A stretch of 64,000 bases of DNA, taken from the NCBI GenBank assembly GCA_031551125.1, contig JAVBOB010000023.1:1-64000 (forward strand), read 5' to 3'. This DNA comes from JAIRNF01 sp031551125 (GTDB lineage Bacteria > Bacteroidota > Bacteroidia > Bacteroidales > UBA932). Shown here one piece after another: positions 1-8,927 of the stretch (the first letter of the stretch is position 1; each line of letters starts with the position of its first letter). Position numbers and translations under genes: made by a program. The notes below the pieces were generated by a model. It did no database searches and was not told the origin of the DNA. It worked only from the letters and a program-made list of their open reading frames with translations.

Positions 1-3000
1 ACCGCTGGTACGGCAAGACGCAGTCCGGCGTGCTGAGCACGGCTACAACGTACACGACGACGGTAAGCGACAAGTACTGGGTAATCGCGGTGGATAACGC
101 TACGGGCTGTACCTCAACGGTAGGGGCAGCGGATACGGTTAACGTGACGGTGCCTGCGGGCGGCGGCGCGGGAACGAACCCGGCTAAGCCGATAGTGGCT
201 GTACACGCTAGTGGTGCTACATGCGTAAATGGTAGTACGACGTTAAGTATCAGTAACCCTGCAGTTAACGTAACTTACCACTGGTATGGTAAAACACAAC
301 AGGGTATATTGAGTACGGCGACTTCGTACAATACTACGATAAGTGATAAATATTGGGTAGTGGCTGTAGATAACAGCACAGGCTGTCAGTCTATAATCAC
401 TGCAACAGATACGGTAACTGTTACCATTGTTAACGGAGGAGGAACACCTGTGACGAAACCTACATTTACGATAAGTCCGGCTAGTAGCCAGGTATGCGTG
501 GGTGGTAGCGCTACAATTGCGGTTAGCAATCCGGAAGCTGGTGTAACCTATGAATGGTACAGAAAGACTAAACATGGTATATTAAGTACTGCTATATCGT
601 TTACTGCAACAGAATCAGATAACTACTGGGTAGTTGCACGTCGTGGCACTTGTACATCACCTGCCAGCGATACAGCTAGAATAGCAATTAGTGGTAACGT
701 AACTTCTATGGTTAAACCTCAAGTACATGTTAGTAATGGTGGTCAGCTATGCGTAAACGGTAGTGCAACGCTATCAGTTGCCAATATGGATGATTACCCG
801 ACAGGTGTAACCTACGAATGGTATGCTAAGGCACAACAAGGTATTAGAGGCACTAATGCTACACTTAATGTGGAAGCAGCCGATAAATACTGGGTTGTAG
901 TTAGGGATGCTTTATGCTCATCAGTACAGAGTGATACGGCAACCGTAACTCAAAGTGCTAATACAAATAGTTTAGGTAAGCCGGTAGTTAATATACCGAA
1001 TAGCGGACAGCTATGTAACGGTGGTACTATCTTGTTAAGTGTTACGAATGTTGCTTCGGGTGTAACGTATGAGTGGTATGCTAACGGTAAATCGGGCATA
1101 CTTGGTACAACCAGCACCCTATTGGTAACAGATGCAGATACTTACTGGGTTGTTGCTAAGGATGGCAGCTGTTCTTCTCAGAGAAGCCTTGATGCAACAG
1201 TTACGCCGAGTGTTAACACTGCTCCATCAACTGTACCTACACTGACGGGTTCATCTGCAACTATTTGTATAGGTGGCTCGGTTGAGTTAAATGTAGATAG
1301 AGTTGCCGCTGATGTTGATGACTACTACTGGTTTAGAGATGATGTATATGTGGCTACTACAATTACAGGTACATACTCTGCAACTGTAGCAGGAGTTTAC
1401 ACGGTGGTAGAACATACAATAAGTGGATGTAACTCATCGGTAAGCAACCCGATAACAATCGGATCGAGTACTAATAATGCTCCTGCTAAGCCCGAAATAA
1501 CATCAGCATCAACAGTAGTTTGTGCTAATGTGGGTGTTATCTTAACGGCTACAAGTACTACAACGGGTATAACTGAGTACAAGTGGTACAAGAACGGAGC
1601 CTTGGTAGCAACAACAACTGTTAATACTTACTCGGTAGGTACAGCAGGTAGCTACACGGTATCAGCTGAAGTAACCGGTTGTACATCTCTAATGAGTGAT
1701 CCCAAGGTTATTACGTTTGATGGAACAGTATCATGTGACCAAGGACGTATTAAGCTGGAGGTAGAAAAAACCACTATGAATGAAGGCGAAACTATATGGG
1801 TTAAGGCTGCATTTGCAGATGGTTACTACGCTATAAACAATGTACAGGTTGACCTTACAACTGGTGGAAATGCTATCTTGGGTGCTGCTTGTGGTACAAC
1901 AAATGTGGATTACACGTTACCTGCAAGTATTACAATACAAGGCGGTACAACCAATAGTACAGTTAACTTGGCTACATGTCTTGATAATCTGTTTGAAGGA
2001 GATGAAACAATAGTTGTTACGCCTAGCTATAAGGGTGTTACGGTTGATACTCCGAAGACAATTATCCTTAAGGATATGGATGCTAACGAAGATGGTACGT
2101 TGAACCTGAAGTTAACGTTTAACCCTGAAATAGTTAAGAAGGGCCAAACGTCAACACTTACGGTAACGGCAGTAGCTCGTGATGGTGTAACTCCGGTTAC
2201 GGTTCAAGTTGCCCATCCGTTTGACTTGACCTATGTAGGAAGTACGGCACATAGCGGAACGCACTATACAGCTCCGCTTGCAGGTACAATTCTTGCCGGA
2301 ACTTCACAGGTTGAAATGACAGTTACTACGGTTAACGATGGTATTATGGAAGGTGCTCTGCAAGTTGCGGCAAACATTGTAGCCTCGGCGCTACATGGTG
2401 CACCTGCAGCAGCGGAAAACCTAACCATTATGTCAGGTAACCTTAAGGGCGGCTTTGATGTGGTAATGGCTATCGTACCGAGTGTAATAGAAGGTCAGTC
2501 GTTCATCTTAACAGCAACAGTTGATGGTGGCTTCCCTGCCACAAGAGATGTTGTGATTAACCTGAACCAGTCAACAACCAGTGTTGCTGTAAATGGTGTG
2601 GATTATACGCTACCTGCTAGCATAACCATCCCTGCAGGAGAAACTTCTGCATCACTTGGAATAGCAACAACGGATAATACCTTGTTTGATGGTAATCGTA
2701 GAATGGACGTTGTAGCAACAGCAGTTGATGTAACCGACTCGGTAGTTATTGCAACACGTACGGTAAGCGGTATGATTATCGATAACGATAAGCCTTGTGT
2801 TACAATATCAGCTGATAAGAAGGGTATTGATGACCATGACCGTGTAGTAACGTTTACGGTTAGCATTAATAACTTAACGGCTACAGCTGGTTCTGTTACG
2901 CTGCAGCTTAGCAATATCGGTACCGGATACAGCTATACAACAGATATGCCTTCGGCATTTACTTTCACATCTGATGCTCCAACGAAGACGTTCAAGGTAA

Positions 3001-3788
3001 CTTCAAGCTTGGTTGCTCCGAGCGCTAGTAGAGGTGCATTCGATATCAAAACATATGTTCCGACTTATGAGCACATAATGTTTACGATAAGCAACATTAA
3101 CCAAACGGTTGGATATGATTGCTTCGAATTGGTGAAGGTGCTGAACAGCGATGACTTTGATATGGATGGATTACCCAACTTTATTGAGCGCAAAGATCCG
3201 ACTTGTGATTTGGATAATGGCGATAGCAATAACAACGGTATTCCGAACGAATGGGATCCTTATGATCCGGATGCTGACGATGATGGTGATGGTATCTTGA
3301 ATAAGGATGAGGATACGAATAAGGATGGTAACCCCTACAACGATTTTGCTCGTGATGCAAATGGCAACAAGTTAACCTGTTTGGCTAACTTTGCAAACAA
3401 CGATGCAGACGGTGACGGTGTTACGGATGATGTAGAAAAGTGGACAGATAGAGAGTACGATGATAATGGCGGAGATATCCGTGTGCATCCGGCTCTATCA
3501 TTCAACAACGATGGAATGGGTAACGACTACTTGTACATTGAGAACATCAACAAGTATCCTGATAACAAGGTAACTGTGATTGACCGTCAAGGTATCATAG
3601 TATTCGAAATGGAGCACTACACCAACGACAGAAGCACTGCATTCAGCGGTGTGCCGAATAAGGGTAGAAAAATTGGTAAGGTTCCGCTGGGTACGTACTT
3701 CGTGATTGTTGAGTATGTTAAGGAAGATCCGACAACTCATAGTAAACAAAAGAAATTCTATAATAAGTACGTAGAGGTAAGATACTAA
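1..3788 (+). CDS. Giant T9SS-secreted adhesin with Ig-like and Calx-beta repeats (5' end outside window)
   Basis: The frame is open to the left edge, so this is the C-terminal part of a larger protein; the GTG at 30 is not a true start. About six Ig-like repeats of roughly 90 residues come first, each with a conserved Val-Thr-Tyr-x-Trp-Tyr and a Asp-x-Tyr-Trp-Val motif (Trp-Tyr codons near 6, 285, 555, 822, 1074 and 1330). Calx-beta-like domains follow (about 1755-2070 and 2450-2790, with EGET, EGDE and VDYTLPASI motifs), then Asp/Asn-rich thrombospondin type 3-like calcium repeats (about 3150-3440). The last 90 residues form a gliding-motility/CHU_C type B T9SS sorting domain. Inferred role: cell-surface or secreted adhesin exported by T9SS. 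A PorP/SprF gene follows after 77 bp, the usual pairing. The first 190 bases are clearly richer in G+C than the rest. Confidence 0.88.
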   Translation, partial: RWYGKTQSGVLSTATTYTTTVSDKYWVIAVDNATGCTSTVGAADTVNVTVPAGGGAGTNPAKPIVAVHASGATCVNGSTTLSISNPAVNVTYHWYGKTQQGILSTATSYNTTISDKYWVVAVDNSTGCQSIITATDTVTVTIVNGGGTPVTKPTFTISPASSQVCVGGSATIAVSNPEAGVTYEWYRKTKHGILSTAISFTATESDNYWVVARRGTCTSPASDTARIAISGNVTSMVKPQVHVSNGGQLCVNGSATLSVANMDDYPTGVTYEWYAKAQQGIRGTNATLNVEAADKYWVVVRDALCSSVQSDTATVTQSANTNSLGKPVVNIPNSGQLCNGGTILLSVTNVASGVTYEWYANGKSGILGTTSTLLVTDADTYWVVAKDGSCSSQRSLDATVTPSVNTAPSTVPTLTGSSATICIGGSVELNVDRVAADVDDYYWFRDDVYVATTITGTYSATVAGVYTVVEHTISGCNSSVSNPITIGSSTNNAPAKPEITSASTVVCANVGVILTATSTTTGITEYKWYKNGALVATTTVNTYSVGTAGSYTVSAEVTGCTSLMSDPKVITFDGTVSCDQGRIKLEVEKTTMNEGETIWVKAAFADGYYAINNVQVDLTTGGNAILGAACGTTNVDYTLPASITIQGGTTNSTVNLATCLDNLFEGDETIVVTPSYKGVTVDTPKTIILKDMDANEDGTLNLKLTFNPEIVKKGQTSTLTVTAVARDGVTPVTVQVAHPFDLTYVGSTAHSGTHYTAPLAGTILAGTSQVEMTVTTVNDGIMEGALQVAANIVASALHGAPAAAENLTIMSGNLKGGFDVVMAIVPSVIEGQSFILTATVDGGFPATRDVVINLNQSTTSVAVNGVDYTLPASITIPAGETSASLGIATTDNTLFDGNRRMDVVATAVDVTDSVVIATRTVSGMIIDNDKPCVTISADKKGIDDHDRVVTFTVSINNLTATAGSVTLQLSNIGTGYSYTTDMPSAFTFTSDAPTKTFKVTSSLVAPSASRGAFDIKTYVPTYEHIMFTISNINQTVGYDCFELVKVLNSDDFDMDGLPNFIERKDPTCDLDNGDSNNNGIPNEWDPYDPDADDDGDGILNKDEDTNKDGNPYNDFARDANGNKLTCLANFANNDADGDGVTDDVEKWTDREYDDNGGDIRVHPALSFNNDGMGNDYLYIENINKYPDNKVTVIDRQGIIVFEMEHYTNDRSTAFSGVPNKGRKIGKVPLGTYFVIVEYVKEDPTTHSKQKKFYNKYVEVRY

Positions 3789-3865
3789 AAACGATTGAAC
3801 GGGAGGTTTCTCCGAGCAGGAGAAACTTCCCTAATAAATCAATCAAGAAATTAATCTGAAGAAAA

Positions 3866-4786
3866 ATGAAAAAGATACAATTAATAACATTTGTCTTATT
3901 GGTTCTTGTAGGATCGACCTCTTTACAAGCTCAGCAACGGAGCATATACTCGCAGTATATGTTCAACGGGTTGGCAATCAATCCGGCATATTCGGCAATT
4001 GAGGATGTGGCCAATATTTCACTTCACTACCGCCAACAGTGGGTAGGAATGGATGGTGCTCCTAAAACAGGAACGCTATCGTTTTACACTCCTACAAACG
4101 TTTCAACCTTATCTATAGGTGCTATGGCAACGGCAGATAAGATTGGTATTAATACACAGGGAGGACTAAATTTCTCGGCTGCTATTAAGGCACAGCTGAG
4201 CGATGAGATATACCTTGCTGCAGGTTTGAACTTGGGTGTAGAATATCTTTATAGTGATTTACCCTCACTTCCTACAACTTGGGATCCTTTGTTTGCCGGC
4301 GCAGAAAAGGACCTTAACGGTGTAGTTGGTGCCGGACTTATGCTGTTCAGCAAAGACTTTTACTTGGGTGTTTCTGCTCCACAGCTGCAAAACCTCAGCT
4401 TTAAAGAAGAAAACAACGGTAATACTGAAAGTAAGTTCTTGAGACACTACTATGTTTCCGGAGGTTACCTATTCGGTATTAGCCCTAACTTTAAGCTGAA
4501 GCCAAACTTCTTATTGCGTTTTTCTGATAGGTCAAACTTCCAGTATGATGTTAACTTGAGCGCATACTTGTTCAACAGGTTTTGGTTAGGAGCGTCATGG
4601 AGAACGCAAGAGTCTATCAATGCGTTGGTTAAGTTTGAAATTACCCCGCAGTTTGAGCTAGCCTACTCGTATGATATCTTAACGGCAGCAAGTAGTAAGG
4701 TTGCCAGCGGATCACATGAAATTATGCTTAGCTACCGCTTCATGGTACAGCGTCAACGCGTTATGCCTGTTAAGTCTTGGATCTAA
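3866..4786 (+). CDS. PorP/SprF family type IX secretion outer-membrane protein
   Basis: The 306-residue protein has a signal peptide (about residues 1-22, ending LQAQ) followed by the family signature with RSIYSQYMFNGLAINPAY and then HYRQQWVGMDGAPKT. The rest is alternating amphipathic strands typical of a small outer-membrane beta-barrel, ending with a motif of the type EIMLSYRF. PorP/SprF proteins are thought to help export or anchor T9SS cargo with type B sorting domains. The gene lies 77 bp downstream of such a cargo protein, and a strong hairpin terminator follows, so the two are probably one transcription unit and functional partners. The family assignment is firm; the pairing is inference from context. 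Confidence 0.93.
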   Translation: MKKIQLITFVLLVLVGSTSLQAQQRSIYSQYMFNGLAINPAYSAIEDVANISLHYRQQWVGMDGAPKTGTLSFYTPTNVSTLSIGAMATADKIGINTQGGLNFSAAIKAQLSDEIYLAAGLNLGVEYLYSDLPSLPTTWDPLFAGAEKDLNGVVGAGLMLFSKDFYLGVSAPQLQNLSFKEENNGNTESKFLRHYYVSGGYLFGISPNFKLKPNFLLRFSDRSNFQYDVNLSAYLFNRFWLGASWRTQESINALVKFEITPQFELAYSYDILTAASSKVASGSHEIMLSYRFMVQRQRVMPVKSWI

Positions 4787-4803
4787 TCTAAGTAATCTTA
4801 CAT

Positions 4804-4846
4804 AGAAAAGCAAAAGGACATCCATTGGATGTCCTTTTGCTTTTCT
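4804..4846. terminator. Bidirectional hairpin terminator after the PorP/SprF gene
   Basis: A near-perfect palindrome with about 20-bp arms begins agaaaagcaaaaggacatcc and its complement follows after a tiny loop, with A-rich and T-rich ends on both sides. It lies 18 bp after the PorP/SprF stop and could also stop transcripts coming from the convergent gene at 5003. Confidence 0.85.
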
Positions 4847-5002
4847 ACTATTGTTTGGCGTAATACACCAAAGGATAAAGTAGGGTATTTTCAGGTGATT
4901 AGGCGCTGTACTTTTGTTTTTAATACTGTGACACTTGCGGATAGAGGATGATTGGAAAATAGACCTGTTTATGACCTGATATTTTTTGTATGTGCCTTTG
5001 TT

Positions 5003-5719
5003 TTATTTTATCTCTTCTATTATCGCGTTAAAATATTTATCAATTCCATTACGCCATAAATAATTTGGATGATAAGTTCTAAATCCGGTTGGGATATCTG
5101 GACATTCTATTTTGCAAAGTTGTCTTTCAGAGAATGAACCCATTCTTTCAGTAGTATAATCTCCAAATATCTTGCTTAGTTCATTATCATAACGAGGTCC
5201 TGATAAGAAAATCAATATATCAGGTTCTGTGATTTGTATTTCTTCCTTAATCACGTTGAAGTATTGATTTGTGATATGATTTATCTTATAGGGAAATCCA
5301 GAAACACGTTGTCCAATTTTCACAACATTGTTCCATAAAAATCCGATTTTTTTATTAGGAATATCTTGTTGCAGCATTGTCTTTAGTCGTTTTACCCCAT
5401 TCCAGAATTGCCCACCATATGTAAAACAGCGGTCATTGGTATAAAAGTCATCATAGAGATCTATTACAGGTTGAATTTCTCCTAAGAAAGCCCCATCATT
5501 ACGCTCTCCTAGCCAACAATTTGTTTCTTGGCCAAAAAGCATTATCTTTAAATCTGCACTTATATAATGCTCATTTACTTTTAGAAGCAAAGGGTTTGTC
5601 GCTTGTTTACTTTCATCTTCTATTTCTTTATTGATGGCTATTAATTCTTTTGCTAGATGTTTGTAATTAATTTCGTATAGATTTTTTAAATCTTTGTTTA
5701 TTTGTTCCACTGTTTTCAT
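5003..5719 (-). CDS. Uracil-DNA glycosylase-like hypothetical protein
   Basis: This 238-residue protein is not firmly recognised. The N-terminal third is a charged helix. After it comes ADLKIMLFGQETNCWLGE, then a Tyr/Trp-rich stretch, a hydrophobic strand ILIFLSGPRYDNEL, and near the C-terminus FRTYHPNYLWRNG. A glycine-rich first motif with a nearby Glu and a terminal His-Pro motif resembles the uracil-DNA glycosylase superfamily layout, but the match is loose. The gene is AT-rich, monocistronic on the minus strand, and convergent with the T9SS pair. It opens a small accessory group (with the genes at 5844, 6933 and 8000). It could be a nucleic-acid enzyme or an accessory gene of unknown role. 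Confidence 0.55.
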   Translation of the reverse strand: MKTVEQINKDLKNLYEINYKHLAKELIAINKEIEDESKQATNPLLLKVNEHYISADLKIMLFGQETNCWLGERNDGAFLGEIQPVIDLYDDFYTNDRCFTYGGQFWNGVKRLKTMLQQDIPNKKIGFLWNNVVKIGQRVSGFPYKINHITNQYFNVIKEEIQITEPDILIFLSGPRYDNELSKIFGDYTTERMGSFSERQLCKIECPDIPTGFRTYHPNYLWRNGIDKYFNAIIEEIK

Positions 5720-5774
5720 TTTTATATGTTTTTATTAAATTAATGTACGAAAATAGGTAGAAAATTTTAGATAT

Positions 5775-5797
5775 GTTGTGCAGCCTTTTGGCACAAC
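5775..5797. other. Short hairpin upstream of the MORN-like gene
   Basis: Seven-bp arms gttgtgc and gcacaac are separated by nine bases in the gap between the divergent genes at 5719 and 5844. It may be an operator or leader hairpin; no function can be assigned. Confidence 0.3.
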
Positions 5798-5843
5798 CTT
5801 ATCATAGTTTTACAGCCAACTAATTGCTAAAAAATCAAGAACT

Positions 5844-6818
5844 ATGAGAAAGAATTATCTTTTCCTTTTTTGCTTTCTACTCTCTACGCTTTTTACAAAA
5901 GCCCACGCTCAAACCGCTTCTGATGAGGATGCGATTGATAAAACTCCGGTAAAACAGTATAGTGGTGTGTATGTAATGACAAATAACCCGCAGTGCGTTG
6001 CTACGGGTAATGGTATTAAGATGAGCGGGAATGCCAGCTACCAGTATAAAGAGGTTGGTGATGAGCGCGTTCTTCATGGTAAATTTCAGTTTACGGCCAA
6101 TGACAGAACAAAGAGCTATATAAAAAATGATAGCTATCCGTTTATGTCCTTTACAATATCAGGTTCATACCAAAAGGGACGAAGGGATGGCAAATGGAGT
6201 ATAACCTTTAAAGCATCAGAAAAAAGTTGTGATAAGAGCGTTATTTTAGGAAGCTATAGTAATGGCTTTATGGATGGTTTATGGACATATACTGATTATG
6301 GTACAAAGAATCCTGAAAGGTGGAAGGTGAACTATGATAAGGGTAAGTTCTCCGGCAAGTTTAGTTATGAAAAAGTTGGAGAGAACCGTATTCGCGTATC
6401 TGGTGATTTTGACGAGAACGGGTTTTGTGATGGGCAGTGGTTTGCCGATATTATATCAAATAGTGGTACACCAATGAAAATCGTATATGAGTTTAGCCAT
6501 GGTTTTATGTTTTCGTACAAAACTATAGACCAAACTACAGGGAAGGTTGTTAACACTATATTTGAAAAGTTACAAGTTATGTGTGATTCTGCCGTTTGGC
6601 AGAATGGCATGTGTGTATTTAATGGAAGGAAATACTACTTATCACATGTTAGAGATAATTCATTATCTAGATATCCCTACTACTTTGTTACAGATAGCTG
6701 TTTATATGGTTGGGGACCGCTTTTAATGCCTGCTTTGCTGGTTGGTAGCGGATTTGACGAAAATAAGCCTTGTACCTACTTCATAGACCCGCATCCTGAT
6801 GGTTATCCAACATGGTAA
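5844..6818 (+). CDS. Secreted MORN-like repeat protein of unknown function
   Basis: The 324-residue protein starts with a clear signal peptide (about residues 1-23, ending AHAQ). Its middle part repeats the pattern Gly-x-Tyr/Phe followed by Gly-x-x-Asp-Gly-x-Trp (for example GSYQKGRRDGKWSI, GSYSNGFMDGLWTY and GDFDENGFCDGQWF). This resembles MORN or YwqK-type repeats that form an open beta-sheet. The C-terminal hundred residues contain several Cys and Tyr and match nothing I recognise. It is probably periplasmic or surface exposed. A rho-independent terminator follows directly, so it is its own transcription unit. Function is unknown. Confidence 0.75.
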   Translation: MRKNYLFLFCFLLSTLFTKAHAQTASDEDAIDKTPVKQYSGVYVMTNNPQCVATGNGIKMSGNASYQYKEVGDERVLHGKFQFTANDRTKSYIKNDSYPFMSFTISGSYQKGRRDGKWSITFKASEKSCDKSVILGSYSNGFMDGLWTYTDYGTKNPERWKVNYDKGKFSGKFSYEKVGENRIRVSGDFDENGFCDGQWFADIISNSGTPMKIVYEFSHGFMFSYKTIDQTTGKVVNTIFEKLQVMCDSAVWQNGMCVFNGRKYYLSHVRDNSLSRYPYYFVTDSCLYGWGPLLMPALLVGSGFDENKPCTYFIDPHPDGYPTW

Positions 6819-6829
6819 TACTTAAAGAG

Positions 6830-6855
6830 TGCCTGCCTTTTGGCAGGTATTTTTT
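6830..6855 (+). terminator. Rho-independent terminator after the MORN-like gene
   Basis: Arms cctgcc and ggcagg around a TTTT loop are followed by a T-rich run (tattttttg). It begins 12 bp after the stop codon. Confidence 0.85.
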
Positions 6856-6932
6856 GACATTTTTATTGTAGTGCCATATTTTGGCAGATCATTGCTGGAT
6901 ATTTGTACCAATAAACAGTTAAGTAAAAAAGT

Positions 6933-7982
6933 ATGAATACCATTTTAAACATTGATCCGTTTACTAGAGGAGATCTAAGTCCTTATGCGCTCTACTGTTC
7001 ACTATTTGGGATTTATCCGAATACATTAGATGATAGACATTACTATAAGAAGGAAGTTATAGATGCTATTATAAGCTACTATCAATCACGTCCTCATTTT
7101 AATCAGCTACAAAAGTTTGAATTTGAGGAGGAAGATGTTGTTCCATGTGAACGTTCTTACTTAATTTGGGCGCAGAATATACTGGTGCAGATATACCGGC
7201 TGGATAACGGCTACTCAGTTGAGTTTATGTATAGTGATGATAAGAATGTACTGGATGATTTTTTAGCGCTTATTTGCCCATTTCGTATAATCGCTAATGA
7301 TAAGCCACGCTTCTATATGGTGGTGAATAGATCACGCTGTTTAGATTTAGAGGAGTTTGATATACGTTCCGCTAATATAGATGTGTCTAAATATTATAAT
7401 GATGATTTTCAACTTGTACACATGGAAATAGAGTCATTTCTGAACGAGAGTAGGAGCGGACTGGTTGTACTGCATGGTAAACAAGGAACAGGAAAGACTT
7501 CATATATCCGTAGGCTAATATATAATTGTGATAAAGAAAAAGAGGTTATATTCATGAATGGAGAAATGGTTCACATAATGGCTTCGCCACAGTTTATACC
7601 ATTTATTTTAGAGCATAAGGATAGCATTATAGTTATAGAAGATTGTGAAGAGTTGTTGGCTGCTCGTACCGGAAACAGTTCTGTAAATGCAGGACTTATT
7701 AATATTCTTAATATAAGCGATGGATTGCTTAGCGATGCCTTGCGAATAAAGTTTATATGTACCTTTAATGCACCGCTTAAGGACATAGACAAGGCTTTAC
7801 TTCGGAAAGGACGCCTTGTTGCAAGGTATGAGTTTGGAGATCTTGAACCTAAGAAGGCTAATGCAATTATTACTGAACAAGGACTGAATATACCTATGCA
7901 AACAGTACCAATAACTTTGGCTGATTTATTTAACTATGAAAAGCCAACGTTTGAACAACAACGTAAGTCAATGGGTTTTTAA
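6933..7982 (+). CDS. AAA-family ATPase
   Basis: The 349-residue protein has an uncharacterised N-terminal domain (about residues 1-160) and then an AAA module: Walker A GKQGTGKT at 182-189, a Walker B-like IIVIEDCEE at 232-240, and LLRKGRLVARYEF near 290, which matches the arginine-finger and sensor region of classic AAA proteins such as BCS1 and FtsH. It has no signal peptide or membrane segment, so it is likely cytoplasmic. A WYL-domain regulator begins 17 bp downstream, so the two are probably co-transcribed. What the ATPase remodels cannot be told from sequence. Confidence 0.85.
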   Translation: MNTILNIDPFTRGDLSPYALYCSLFGIYPNTLDDRHYYKKEVIDAIISYYQSRPHFNQLQKFEFEEEDVVPCERSYLIWAQNILVQIYRLDNGYSVEFMYSDDKNVLDDFLALICPFRIIANDKPRFYMVVNRSRCLDLEEFDIRSANIDVSKYYNDDFQLVHMEIESFLNESRSGLVVLHGKQGTGKTSYIRRLIYNCDKEKEVIFMNGEMVHIMASPQFIPFILEHKDSIIVIEDCEELLAARTGNSSVNAGLINILNISDGLLSDALRIKFICTFNAPLKDIDKALLRKGRLVARYEFGDLEPKKANAIITEQGLNIPMQTVPITLADLFNYEKPTFEQQRKSMGF

Positions 7983-7999
7983 AAAAATTGATGTAGCGT

Positions 8000-8890
8000 A
8001 TGGCAATGGCAAAAGATCTTTTCAATCGATATGTTTGGCTGGTGGATACAATCTATCGGTTGGGTAAAATTACTTTTGAAGAAATAAATGTAAGATGGTT
8101 GAGAACCCAAATGAGTGAAGATAAAGAAATTCCTTTGCGAACATTTCATAATCATCGAAAGGCTATTGAAGACCTTTTTGATATTAATATAGAGTGTGAT
8201 AAAGCAGGTGGCTATAAGTATTATATTGAAAATATTGATGATATCGAACGTGGAGGAGTTCGTTCTTGGTTATTGAATACCTTTGCTGTGAATAATTTAA
8301 TCAATGAAAGCCATAAATTAAAATCTCGTATACTATTTGAGCATATTCCTTCCGGACAAATTTTTCTTGTTCCTATCATCGAAGCAATGCGAGATAGCAA
8401 AACAATAGAGATAACCTATCAAAGCTATTGGCGAGATAAGTCAAATACATTTGAATTGCAGCCATACTGTGTAAAGGTGTTTCGTCAAAGGTGGTATGTG
8501 CTAGCAAAAAGCATATACTATGATAAAATTATGATATACGCCCTGGATAGGGTTAGCAATGTTGTTATCACAGAGTCGAACTTTATCATTCCTAAAGCAT
8601 TTGATCCGGCTGGTTACTTTTTCAATTGTTTTGGAATAATCAATGAGGAGAATATAGAACCGGAGGTGGTTAAGGTAAAAGTATTAAACCGTGAGCATAA
8701 AGATCGGTATTTTCATGCACTCCCATTGCATCACTCTCAACAAGAGGTGGAAATAACGGCCGATTACTCAGTTTTTAGTTATTATATTAAGCCGACTTAC
8801 GATTTTAGACAGGAGTTACTTTCTCATGGTTCAGAAGTCGAGGTGTTGACCCCTGAGTGGTTTAGGGATAGCTATATAAGTGCAAAATAA
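8000..8890 (+). CDS. WYL-domain transcriptional regulator
   Basis: The 296-residue protein has an N-terminal helix-turn-helix-like region (about residues 10-75, with LRTFHNHRKAIEDLF as a likely recognition helix) and a WYL domain. The WYL core is the stretch ending FRQRWYVLAKS (about 135-172), followed by the usual C-terminal extension. WYL proteins bind DNA and sense ligands, often nucleic acids or nucleotides, and frequently control defence or stress genes. It sits 17 bp after the AAA ATPase gene and probably regulates that unit. ATG at 8006 is an alternative start two codons in. Confidence 0.85.
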   Translation: MAMAKDLFNRYVWLVDTIYRLGKITFEEINVRWLRTQMSEDKEIPLRTFHNHRKAIEDLFDINIECDKAGGYKYYIENIDDIERGGVRSWLLNTFAVNNLINESHKLKSRILFEHIPSGQIFLVPIIEAMRDSKTIEITYQSYWRDKSNTFELQPYCVKVFRQRWYVLAKSIYYDKIMIYALDRVSNVVITESNFIIPKAFDPAGYFFNCFGIINEENIEPEVVKVKVLNREHKDRYFHALPLHHSQQEVEITADYSVFSYYIKPTYDFRQELLSHGSEVEVLTPEWFRDSYISAK

Positions 8891-8927
8891 ACTTAGACAG
8901 AGTTTTGAATAAGTGGATCTAACCTTT

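Noticed and set aside
4909..4916. TACTTTTG promoter match on the plus strand
   Set aside because: No plus-strand gene follows for more than 900 bp, and a convergent gene lies downstream; treated as chance.
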